Positions 15,001-21,151 of a stretch of DNA of 33,128 nt are shown here, in pieces. Both the position numbers and the translations under genes were made by a program. The first letter of the stretch is position 1. Each line of letters starts with the position of its first letter. The DNA is from Candidatus Cloacimonadota bacterium (GTDB lineage: Bacteria > Cloacimonadota > Cloacimonadia > Cloacimonadales > TCS61): the NCBI GenBank assembly GCA_021157525.1, contig JAGGWK010000081.1:1-33128 (forward strand). Direction: 5' to 3'. Below the pieces are notes generated by a model. It saw only the letters and a list, made by a program, of their open reading frames with translations. It did not search any database and was not told the DNA's origin.

Positions 15001-16454
15001 CCGGTTTTGTTCAGTTTTTTGGCTTCTTCTCCCGTGTCAGGCGCATATTTCCGGGCATTATTCAGGTTGTTCTGATACACTTCGGTATTCGGTTCTTTGT
15101 CTATCGCCCGCTGATACCATGGAATCGCCAGCCTGTACTTGCCATCATTGTAGAGGCAATTGCCCACCATGTTGTAGGCGCTGGCAGTATCTTTCCCGCT
15201 GGCCACTGCTTTTTCAAAGTGTAGCAGTGCTTCTTTCCATTTTTTCTGGCTATAGTAGCTATGAGCGATATTCATCCAGCCCTGGGCGTAGGAAAGGTCT
15301 GCGCCGACGGAGCGCTGATACCACACCAGAGCGGTCTCTTTCTTTTTGAGGTTACTGTAGCACACGGCGATGTCGTTGTATGCCACGGCAAAATGGGGGT
15401 CGACTTCGATGGCTTTCCGGTAGTGCTGGATGGCGGTGACATAGTCCTTCTGATCGTAAAAGGTGTCGCCGGTTTTGTAGTGCATCCGGGCTTGTTCACG
15501 ACTGTAGGCCGGAGGAGCTTGATGCATCCTTTCTTGAGTAAAGGTTACGTTTTTCTGATACGTCTGGTCAGCTGGATCTAGAGTGGCAGCTTTTTGGAAA
15601 TAGGGCAAAGCCTGGGAATAGAGCTGTAAATTGGCAAAGGCGATACCGGCACGATTGGCAGACAGTGCGTCCAGCGGGCCAAGAGCTTCTTGTCTCTGCA
15701 CAAAATAGAGAGCGCGGAGATTGTCTTTCAGGGTGAGACACGTCCCGGCTAGACTGCCAAAGGCCGATTGATATTGGGGATTAATAACCAGTGCACGCTC
15801 GTACCACAGCTGGGCAAGATCATAGTTGTCCAACCAGGAATTGGAGACGGCGATATTGTAATATGTCACTTCGCTGTTGGGATTGAAAAGCATGGCGCGC
15901 TTGTAGCTTTCGATGGATTCAGCATAATTTTTGGCATTGAATGCTGTGCTGGCTGCGGCGGTATGTTTTTTCGATTCTTCCAGATCGTAGGTGGGTTCGG
16001 CCGCCAATTCATCTTTTGCCAGTTTCAGGTTGTCTTTGAAAACCTGCTCATCATTATTGAGGATAATTGCCTTTTGATAATATTCTGCTGCCATACGATA
16101 ATTGGCCAGATTGTAAAAAACAATACCTGCACGATTCATCAAAGAGGCATCTTCCAAACCCCTTACCAAGGCATCGTCTATCACATCCAGAGCGCGAAGG
16201 AATTCTTCGCTTTGTACCAGGCTGGAGATGAGAAAATCGATGGTTACGGCATGTGTGGGCTGAATGGCTCTGGCCTGGAAAAAAAGCTTGGCGGCAGCGG
16301 TATATTTCTCTGTTTTGTAAAGACATAAAGCCAAATTAAACAGAGTATCATGATCATTGGGATTCTTTGTCAGAGACTTTTCAAAAAGAGGGATTGCTTT
16401 TTTAAATTTTCCGGCATTCATGTGCCGCAATCCTGCATCGTAATTCTTATCCAT
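12081..16454 (-). CDS. Giant TPR protein with two CbbX/SpoVK-type AAA+ domains
   Basis: This protein has 1457 residues. I choose the ATG at 16454 because GGAG lies 6 bases before it; the ATG four codons earlier lacks a site. Residues 1-862 are about 20 tetratricopeptide repeats in five super-repeats, each closing with a YxxNLxxAR-like segment. A Ser/Thr-rich linker (about 863-886) follows. AAA+ domain 1 has Walker A GPPGTGKT at 941-948, Walker B ILFVDE at 1000-1005, arginine-finger candidates R1059/R1061, and GNGRMVRN as sensor 2. AAA+ domain 2 has Walker A at 1221-1228 and the same later motifs. Such domains form hexameric remodelling ATPases (Rubisco activase CbbX, SpoVK, EccA). No signal peptide or membrane segment, so cytoplasmic. 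The substrate is unknown; TPRs probably supply it. Confidence 0.9.
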   Translation of the reverse strand: MDKNYDAGLRHMNAGKFKKAIPLFEKSLTKNPNDHDTLFNLALCLYKTEKYTAAAKLFFQARAIQPTHAVTIDFLISSLVQSEEFLRALDVIDDALVRGLEDASLMNRAGIVFYNLANYRMAAEYYQKAIILNNDEQVFKDNLKLAKDELAAEPTYDLEESKKHTAAASTAFNAKNYAESIESYKRAMLFNPNSEVTYYNIAVSNSWLDNYDLAQLWYERALVINPQYQSAFGSLAGTCLTLKDNLRALYFVQRQEALGPLDALSANRAGIAFANLQLYSQALPYFQKAATLDPADQTYQKNVTFTQERMHQAPPAYSREQARMHYKTGDTFYDQKDYVTAIQHYRKAIEVDPHFAVAYNDIAVCYSNLKKKETALVWYQRSVGADLSYAQGWMNIAHSYYSQKKWKEALLHFEKAVASGKDTASAYNMVGNCLYNDGKYRLAIPWYQRAIDKEPNTEVYQNNLNNARKYAPDTGEEAKKLNKTGDGYFENKDFSKALDCYLKANQLHPGNSEYLSNIGYCYERLKQYQPGILYVQQAIQVKPQAAHYHNLLGDLYYGLENYTQAIIHYKDAITQDGTKHLYHANIAYAAKNLEQYETARIHGLKAIELGRDSAIFYNHVANILFWLKDFQGAIALYDKAISRDPGNETFINNRKNAVEERDASGRTQFSSPTPANAAEAKRWNTKGDTFFEKKEYQQALDCYIKSNQLHPGNGEYLGNIGYCYERMDNYQPGIPYVQQAIQIKPQAAHYHNLLGDLYYGLENYAQAIIHYKDAIVKKPDNHLYLSNVSYAAKNLEDYSMAEEYGRKAIAAGHKNGGFYNHVGNVLYWLEKYAESIPFYEKAIALSPDDVYKENLQNARDAVANPPTSSTTGSSASSTSSVGDDPGPVNVEAVMEELNALVGMENIKQDIDQLMKFLRVNKMRKERGMEAMPLSLHTVFMGPPGTGKTTVARLMGKIFRALGILKKGHVVEVDRSKLVSEYIGQTAKETNKLIDEALDGILFVDEAYTLKPEGGGKDFGQEAIDTILKRMEDERERLVVIVAGYETEMDRFLSSNPGLRSRFNRYFNFLDYKPDELLYLFNAFLKSKQYQLTEDASDKLLRYFTHLYSKRDANFGNGRMVRNLMERVIQIQSFRIAEFVNIDEKTLLTITEGDINAVIGSDFNEEPEESLDDVLAELDKLIGMNNIKDDIQQLMRFLQVEQMRSEQGHSGTPISLHTVFYGPPGTGKTTVARLMGRIFKALGILKKGHVIEVDRSKLVAEYVGQTAPRTNALIDEALDGILFIDEAYTLKPAGSGNDFGQEAIDTLLKRMEDDRDRLIVIVAGYKKEMQAFIKSNPGLESRFNRYFNFLDYNQDELLGIFKLLTRSKGFSLIEEAEERLHGYFHQCYTNRNATFGNGRLVRNIFEKVVQAQSFRIAENTDLSTGDLFTIHSDDIKRVIDESPAPEPTDKTSGRKIGF
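14130..14240. repeat. Internal DNA repeat copy A (TPR super-repeat 5)
   Basis: This segment nearly matches 14736-14846 at the nucleotide level; both run from GATGGCATCCTTGTAATGAA through the region coding for AAHYHNLLGDLYYGLENY. The offset is about 606 bases. It lies in the most conserved stretch of a roughly 200-residue duplication within the TPR-AAA gene. Confidence 0.8.
14736..14846. repeat. Internal DNA repeat copy B (TPR super-repeat 4)
   Basis: This is the partner of 14130-14240. It codes for the same AAHYHNLLGDLYYGLENY segment with only scattered, mostly silent differences. That suggests recent duplication or gene conversion, since the flanking parts of the two super-repeats have diverged much further. 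Confidence 0.8.
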
Positions 16455-16492
16455 AAGACACTCCATTTTGCTGATTTATTTTTGCATATTGT

Positions 16493-16789
16493 TTATTGAA
16501 TTTCGAATTCCACTGTCAAACTTTTTCTACCGTGATTTTGTGATTTTGGTTTGATGATTAATCGTTTGGGAAGTTCAAGATCGAGAGCATATTTCCCTGT
16601 AAAATCCCCCTTTAACCTGTGGCATCTTCCTATCCGATGCGTAACCATCAATCCAAGATTGGGGATGCTTTCCAATTCATTTATCCGTTGAATTATCATC
16701 CTGGCATTTCCCGACCCATAAATCGTGGTGAGCTTTTTGAGATCACCAACAGATTCCCGAAGTTTGCGGTCTGATATTTCAACTTTCAA
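16493..16789 (-). CDS. higB: HigB/RelE-superfamily toxin-like protein, no antitoxin gene beside it
   Basis: This is a 98-residue protein of the RelE/ParE fold, the HigB-like killer proteins that cleave mRNA on ribosomes. NARMIIQRINELESIPNL and GRCHRLKGDFTGKYALDLELPKRLIIKP match the usual helix then strand series. The frame has no ATG; I use the TTG at 16787-16789, about 9 bases after an AAGAG site. HigB genes normally have a HigA (Xre-type) antitoxin gene just downstream. Here an ATGCAAAAATAA follows, then the TPR-AAA gene 38 bases on. It could be a solitary or inactivated toxin, or be controlled by an antitoxin elsewhere. Confidence 0.75.
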   Translation of the reverse strand: MKVEISDRKLRESVGDLKKLTTIYGSGNARMIIQRINELESIPNLGLMVTHRIGRCHRLKGDFTGKYALDLELPKRLIIKPKSQNHGRKSLTVEFEIQ

Positions 16790-16810
16790 AGCATCATCTC
16801 TTTTGCGGAG

Positions 16811-16861
16811 AAGCTATTTTGCCATGATATGATGTCAAATACTATTTACCTATCAGGTAAA
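16811..16861 (-). promoter_or_regulatory. Promoter and palindromic operator of the HigB-like gene
   Basis: On the minus strand TTGACA (16833-16838) and TAGCTT (16811-16816) are 16 bases apart, about 22 bases before the TTG start. Just upstream of the -35 lies the inverted repeat TTTACCT-ATC-AGGTAAA at 16845-16861, a good operator shape for an Xre-type antitoxin. The same promoter may drive the TPR-AAA gene. Confidence 0.45.
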
Positions 16862-16923
16862 CTATTCTCACGCATTACTGCCACCAGAAAGACACTATCG
16901 TTTGAATATCTTTATATTTTAGT

Positions 16924-17256
16924 CTCTTACACATCTATCTTCAGTGTAAGAGCATTAACTCCATTTTCATAGGAAAAGGCAATACTCTGAGCATTGTTAC
17001 GAATAATTACCACACCGATGTCATCGCCTTCCAGCAGATTTATTTGTTTTCCCCGGTAGCAGAAAGTAAGTTCTCGTTTCCGGCTTTTTCTGAATATGCC
17101 AGAGAAATATCGGCATTGATGAGAGAATAACCGACCTTGCACAGTTCTACGAATCACCGCCAGCACATCGCTTGCCATGGTGGAATCCAAGGTGGAGGTA
17201 GGTTCGTCAAAGAGGATGATCTCGGGGTTCATAGAGAGGCACCGGGCGATGGCCAC
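16924..17256 (-). pseudogene. Broken ABC-transporter ATPase (amino-acid/GlnQ type) fused to an unrelated tail
   Basis: The frame begins inside the family: VAIARCLSMNPE, ILFDEPTSTLDSTMASDVLAV is the Walker B/D-loop region of a polar-amino-acid ABC ATPase. The Walker A half and most of the LSGGQ signature are absent. After about 40 residues the frame is lost. Coding-like text (YSLINADISLAYSEKAG, then INLLEGDDIGVVIIRNNAQS) continues in shifted frames and looks like another protein altogether. Deletion plus frameshift make it nonfunctional. A normal protein of this type has about 240 residues. Confidence 0.7.
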
Positions 17257-17324
17257 CGGATATCATAACTTTTCCTTTCGGTTATTGAATGTCGTGAGTG
17301 GGGAATCGTGTCAAAAAAAAATTG

Positions 17325-17358
17325 GCTGCAGTATCATTCAGGCACCGCAGCTTTTTTT
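17325..17358 (+). terminator. Possible intrinsic terminator upstream of the tetR-CPBP pair
   Basis: Arms GCTGC (17325-17329) and GCAGC (17347-17351) with a 17-base loop are followed by seven T and preceded by a run of A, so it could work in both directions. The stem is short. It would isolate the tetR promoter that starts immediately after it. Confidence 0.4.
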
Positions 17359-17359
17359 C

Positions 17360-17401
17360 TTGACCTGTTAGCTTACCCATTAAACTTACCAACCGGTAAG
17401 T
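17360..17401 (+). promoter_or_regulatory. Promoter with TetR-type operator
   Basis: TTGACC (17360-17365) is a -35 candidate and TAAACT (17381-17386) the -10 region. Overlapping it is the perfect inverted repeat ACTTACC-AACC-GGTAAGT (17384-17401), 11 bases before the tetR ATG. This arrangement strongly suggests autorepression by the TetR protein encoded next. Confidence 0.65.
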
Positions 17402-17412
17402 AAGGAGAGTGA

Positions 17413-18018
17413 ATGAAGACAAAAGAACGAATCATACAAACTGCACTGAAACAGGCGCTGCTCAAAGGCTATCGCGCTACATCGCTTAATACCATTGCCG
17501 CCGAGGTGGGAGTAAGCAAGCCGGCACTGTATCACCATTTTTCCAGCAAAACAGAGCTGTTCCGTGAGGTCATCGAGTACTTCTTCAGTTTGATGCAGCA
17601 GTGGAGCCGGCAGCACAACGCTGATATCACCGGATTCCGTGATTTTCTGGAGCGGCAATTGGCGCGCATGCATACCAGCGCTGAATTTATCGGTGACGCC
17701 CTGGATGCAGAAGTGGCCATCCCGCCCTTTGCCGTAATGGAACTGCTGCTGCAGGCCGGAAAGGCAGATGCTCAGATTATTGACCGTATGGCGGCAGGAT
17801 ATGCTGTCACGCGTACAAACTTCACCCAGTTTATTGCAGCTGAGCAACAGGCTGGCGTAATAGATCCCTCCGTTGATGCAGAAGCGCTGAGTATGATGCT
17901 TCTGGCCTTGATCGAAGGGCTTGGTTTGCAGGCCCGTTTTGATCCTTCGCTGAACATGGAGGAGCGAGGTGGCGCCATTGCTCAACAGCTATGGAACTGG
18001 ATAGCAAAGGAGAAGTGA
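17413..18018 (+). CDS. TetR/AcrR-family transcriptional regulator
   Basis: This is a 201-residue protein. The N-terminal DNA-binding domain (about 1-50) contains RATSLNTIAAEVGVSKPALY and the closing YHHFSSKTELFREV, a textbook TetR helix-turn-helix. The C-terminal half (about 75-200) is a helical effector domain without recognisable ligand signature. AAGGAG precedes the ATG. Its TGA overlaps the ATG of the CPBP gene (TGATG), so both proteins are made from one message. An 18-base palindromic operator covers the promoter. It probably represses itself and the membrane protease. Confidence 0.93.
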   Translation: MKTKERIIQTALKQALLKGYRATSLNTIAAEVGVSKPALYHHFSSKTELFREVIEYFFSLMQQWSRQHNADITGFRDFLERQLARMHTSAEFIGDALDAEVAIPPFAVMELLLQAGKADAQIIDRMAAGYAVTRTNFTQFIAAEQQAGVIDPSVDAEALSMMLLALIEGLGLQARFDPSLNMEERGGAIAQQLWNWIAKEK

Positions 18019-18704
18019 TGAGTAATCTGAAACGAATTGGCGTTGAGTTGAGTGTCTGGTTTCTGGCTTGTTTTATTATGCCTATGGCTGTAATGTCCAG
18101 CGGCATTATCAAGCCAGTAATGGAGAAACTGAGCTGGTATGGTCCAGCCGAGGCAACGCAGACGGTATTGCTGCTCTGCGCACTGATCATTACACTGGTA
18201 TGGAAAAAGGGATTTGCTGCAGCTGGTTTTCGTTTTGGTTCGGGACGCCTGGTACTGATTGCCTGCGGAGTAGCGATTGCAGTTGCGGTGTCGTCTAATC
18301 TGCTTGAAGAATTGCTTTTTCCTCTGCACACTGCTATGGAGGGAGATCACCCGGCGGTGTCAGGCATCCTGCTGAAAGATGTACTTTCAATATGGATCGG
18401 TGCAAGTTTCATTGAAGAATTTCTGTTGCGGGGCGTGCTTATGCGCATCCTGATAGATGAGGGGAAACCGATGAAATTCTTTGCCTGGCAAAATATCATT
18501 CCCGCTGTGCAGTTTGGCATTATTCATCTGCCACTGCTCAGCTTCATGCCAGCGCGCATTGTGGCATCAATTGTCTTTAACGCTGTTTTACTGGGTCTTA
18601 TTGCCGGGTATTATCGCCAGAAATCAAACAGTCTGTTGCCAGCTTATTGCGTGCATATGTCCTTTAATGTTGTGATGATGCTTCTTCCTCGTTTGATGGC
18701 TTAG
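18018..18704 (+). CDS. CPBP-family intramembrane glutamic endopeptidase (CAAX-protease-like)
   Basis: This is a 228-residue multi-pass membrane protein of the Abi/CPBP (type II CAAX protease) family. The start at 18018 overlaps the tetR stop; an upstream in-frame extension would be inside tetR. Motif 1 is E133-E134 with R138 (SFIEEFLLRG), motif 2 F166-H170 (QFGIIHLP), and motif 3 H213-N217 (VHMSFN). All catalytic residues are kept. Several hydrophobic segments span about 8-28, 47-62, 78-95 and 180-200. Family members cleave prenylated or other membrane peptides, often in bacteriocin immunity or signalling; the substrate here is unknown. Co-regulation with TetR suggests an inducible response. 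Confidence 0.9.
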   Translation: MSNLKRIGVELSVWFLACFIMPMAVMSSGIIKPVMEKLSWYGPAEATQTVLLLCALIITLVWKKGFAAAGFRFGSGRLVLIACGVAIAVAVSSNLLEELLFPLHTAMEGDHPAVSGILLKDVLSIWIGASFIEEFLLRGVLMRILIDEGKPMKFFAWQNIIPAVQFGIIHLPLLSFMPARIVASIVFNAVLLGLIAGYYRQKSNSLLPAYCVHMSFNVVMMLLPRLMA

Positions 18705-18969
18705 GCTTTTTGGTCAGGGAGCGCCAGTAAAACCACTTTTTTTCATTACGATGCCACATGATGAGGGCCACAGGAATGCCAAAGAGCCAAAACACAGGAA
18801 GTGCAAAAAGGAAGGTCCCGAAGGATGCGTATTGCTCCTTGGTGACTGCCATGATCATGAAAAAAAGGATAGTGGTGCAGAGACTCCATAACAGGATGGT
18901 TACCAACACAAATCGGCCTTTACCCTGCTTGCGTCGCAATTGCCACGTACTATAAAATTCGCCTTTCAT
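18664..18969 (-). CDS. Small two-helix membrane protein, unknown function
   Basis: This 101-residue protein starts at the ATG at 18967-18969, preceded by AGGAG that overlaps the msrC stop codon (TAG). Translation is thus coupled to msrC. Two hydrophobic segments (about 19-42 and 49-72) flank a short loop, and the charged C-terminal tail (HRNEKKWFYWRSLTKKPK, then an acidic EEE run) is probably cytoplasmic. I do not recognise a family. Its last 41 bases overlap the end of the convergent CPBP gene, so the tail composition may be constrained by that gene. Confidence 0.65.
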   Translation of the reverse strand: MKGEFYSTWQLRRKQGKGRFVLVTILLWSLCTTILFFMIMAVTKEQYASFGTFLFALPVFWLFGIPVALIMWHRNEKKWFYWRSLTKKPKPSNEEEASSQH

Positions 18970-18976
18970 ACAGCTC

Positions 18977-19441
18977 CTAATGGGTGTAAATAAGATCCAC
19001 GATTGTTTGTAATCCCTTTGCGTCAGTATCGTCAAAACTGTGATGCCGCTTGCTGTCCACATCCATCACGGCCACCACTTCGCCCCGGGCATTGCGCACA
19101 GGAATCACGATTTCAGAACGGGAGCGGGCGTCGCAGGCGATGTGACCTTCAAAAGCCTCCACGTCTCCTACGATTGTTAGCTCACCGGAATCGATAGCAG
19201 CCCAACAAACACCAACGTGTTTCGTGAGCACCAGACAGGCCACCGAGCCCTGATAAGTAGTCACGGTGAGCTCTCCATCAACCAGCCGATAAAAGCCGGT
19301 CCAGAAATAATAATCAAATTTATTATGCAGCACTGCAACGATTGTTGTCATACGGGCGAAGGGGTCTGTAGTTTTGGAAAACAGCGTTGTCAGTTGCTCA
19401 ATGATCCGAGCATAACGTGCAATTTTACGTTCCATATCCAT
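18977..19441 (-). CDS. msrC: Free methionine-(R)-sulfoxide reductase (GAF-domain, fRMsr)
   Basis: It reduces free methionine-R-sulfoxide with thioredoxin. The start is the ATG at 19439-19441 behind AGAGG; the frame continues upstream but without family sequence. The 154 residues form one GAF domain: WTGFYRLVDGELTVTTYQG, then the three conserved cysteines C69 (SVACLV), C79 (GVCWAA) and C103 (GHIACDARSRSE), in the spacing of yeast and bacterial fRMsr. VMDVDS closes the domain. All catalytic cysteines are present. It is transcribed together with the small membrane protein downstream and is divergent from the large lysine/citrate operon. Confidence 0.93.
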   Translation of the reverse strand: MDMERKIARYARIIEQLTTLFSKTTDPFARMTTIVAVLHNKFDYYFWTGFYRLVDGELTVTTYQGSVACLVLTKHVGVCWAAIDSGELTIVGDVEAFEGHIACDARSRSEIVIPVRNARGEVVAVMDVDSKRHHSFDDTDAKGLQTIVDLIYTH

Positions 19442-19717
19442 AAAACCTCTGATCTTTCGGGGAATATAACTTCCCTGATTATTTTGAGATGCAACCAAAA
19501 CCGACCATGTGCCGGTGCAAAGCATCTGCTTGCTGGTAAAGATTCATCAGCCCAAAGATTGAGCAAGAAATTTATTTTTCTCCAAAGCTGATAATCCCGA
19601 TGGTTAAAAGGAGAACCTTTCTTCGGGGGCAAAATCCTCAAAATTAACGATGATTAAGGTTGACATGCACTTATGAGTACCCAACGTGACACCATTAATA
19701 ATCATACGGAGGAACAA
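19442..19717. promoter_or_regulatory. Divergent control region of msrC and the lysine/citrate operon
   Basis: These 276 bases must contain both promoters. On the plus strand a TTGACA lies at 19660-19665, but no good -10 follows at 16-18 bases. A small hairpin AAAGG-AGAA-CCTTT is at 19607-19620. I looked for a lysine riboswitch core and did not see one. Confidence 0.4.
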
Positions 19718-21040
19718 ATGGCCAAGAAAGTTACCATCTTTGGTGCCGGTCTTGTCGCAAAGCCCATGGTCGATTATTTGGCAGGTCATGGCATCGATGT
19801 TACCATCTGCGATATCGACATCACCAAAGCCCAGGCTCTCGCTGCACCACACACAAACGTAACACCCCTCGCAGTAGACAGTAGCGATGAAACCCTGGTG
19901 GAATCACTGATAGCAAAAAACGACCTGGCAGTAAGCCTTTTACCTGCTGTGATGCATCCGATTATCGCAAAAAAATGCATCTCCCTGGGCAAACACATGG
20001 TTACTGCATCCTATATAAGTCCCACCATGACGGCCATGGATAACGACGCAAAAGCTGCCGGAGTTACCATCCTTAATGAAATCGGCGTGGATCCCGGCAT
20101 CGACCACATGAGCGCCATGCGGGTGTTTGATCATGTAAAAGACAACGGCGGTCAGATCACCAGTTTTATGTCCTATTGCGGCGGTTTACCAGCACCGGAT
20201 GCAAACACCAATCCCTTGGGATACAAGTTTTCCTGGGCTCCCAAGGGCGTACTTATCGCAGCGGGAAATAACGCAACCTATCTCAAAGATGGAGCTGTGG
20301 TAGAAGTACCCGGCAAAGAGCTCTTCAGCCATTATTGGCTGCTGGACGTTCCTGGCATTGGCACCCTGGAAGCTTACCCAAATCGTAACTCTCTGGATTA
20401 TATAGACATCTATGGCTTAAAAAACGTAAAAACCATGTACAGGGGCACCCTGCGTAATGTAAGCCATTGCGATTTGTGGGTTGTTTTTGGCAAAATGGGA
20501 TTCTTTAAACAAGAGCCACAATTTGAAAATCTCAGTGGCACAGTGCGTAACTTCATCGCCACCAAAATAATGGGTTTGGCATCCGATGAAGATCTTGAAG
20601 CGGAAATCGCTGCACGCTACAAAATCCCCATCACCAGCGTAACCCTGAAGAAAATGGGCTGGCTGGGATTCTTTGACGAAACACCACTACCTATCACTTC
20701 CGGCGGCGCCATAGACGTCCTCACCGCCCTGATGCTGGACAAGATGTCCTACGCCCCCGGAGAACGGGACCTGCTGGTGATGCATCATGAATTTGAAGCA
20801 ACCTATGGTGACAAAACCCAACGTATTACCTCAACCTTGGTTGACTACGGCATTTCCGGCGGAGACACCTCCATGTCCCGCACGGTATCGTTACCCGCTG
20901 CCATCGGTGTTCGACTCTTGCTGGAAAACAAGATCACCCGTCGTGGCGTGATCAGACCCATCACCCGTGATATTTATGAACCGGTTCTCAATGAATTGGA
21001 AACCATGGATATCAGGCTAATCGAACGCTTTTACGATTAG
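19718..21040 (+). CDS. Saccharopine dehydrogenase, glutamate-forming (LYS9-like)
   Basis: It interconverts saccharopine with 2-aminoadipate 6-semialdehyde and glutamate, using NAD(P). I place the start at the ATG at 19718 behind GGAGG; 15 further upstream codons are open but lack a site. The 440 residues open with a Rossmann loop, VTIFGAGLVAKPMVDYLAG (4-22), as in LYS9 (GxGxVAxP). EIGVDPGIDHMSAMRVFD and YCGGLPAPDANTNPLGYKFSW are the catalytic-domain signatures. It is the first gene of the 11-kb operon, 111 bases before the partner reductase. In animals the two activities are fused in AASS; here they are separate and in reverse order. Direction (lysine breakdown or synthesis) is not decided by sequence. 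Confidence 0.93.
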   Translation: MAKKVTIFGAGLVAKPMVDYLAGHGIDVTICDIDITKAQALAAPHTNVTPLAVDSSDETLVESLIAKNDLAVSLLPAVMHPIIAKKCISLGKHMVTASYISPTMTAMDNDAKAAGVTILNEIGVDPGIDHMSAMRVFDHVKDNGGQITSFMSYCGGLPAPDANTNPLGYKFSWAPKGVLIAAGNNATYLKDGAVVEVPGKELFSHYWLLDVPGIGTLEAYPNRNSLDYIDIYGLKNVKTMYRGTLRNVSHCDLWVVFGKMGFFKQEPQFENLSGTVRNFIATKIMGLASDEDLEAEIAARYKIPITSVTLKKMGWLGFFDETPLPITSGGAIDVLTALMLDKMSYAPGERDLLVMHHEFEATYGDKTQRITSTLVDYGISGGDTSMSRTVSLPAAIGVRLLLENKITRRGVIRPITRDIYEPVLNELETMDIRLIERFYD

Positions 21041-21053
21041 GTATCAGAATTTG

Positions 21054-21091
21054 ATTTCGGCAGTTGCTCCTTTTTGTTCAACTGCCGAAAT
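21054..21091 (+). promoter_or_regulatory. Intra-operon hairpin with anti-Shine-Dalgarno match to the next gene
   Basis: Arms ATTTCGGCAGTTG (21054-21066) and CAACTGCCGAAAT (21079-21091) are perfectly complementary over 13 bp with a 12-base loop. Bases 21062-21071 (AGTTGCTCCT), half in the arm and half in the loop, are the exact reverse complement of AGGAGCAACT at 21142-21151, the ribosome binding site of the reductase gene. The two pairings exclude each other, so this could be a translational switch. No T-tract follows, so it is not a standard terminator. Confidence 0.5.
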
Positions 21092-21151
21092 TGGCTTCTA
21101 AACAGGCTTGGAAATTGCATCCCAACAGAAAAAAAAACGACAGGAGCAACT

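Noticed and set aside
19607-19645. Glycine-riboswitch-like wording (CTTTCTTCGGGGGCAAAATC)
   Set aside because: Only a loose resemblance; the surrounding conserved stems are missing.
19442-19717. Possible lysine riboswitch before the saccharopine operon
   Set aside because: The gene context suggested it, but the conserved L-box core and five-helix layout are not visible; only one small hairpin is clear.
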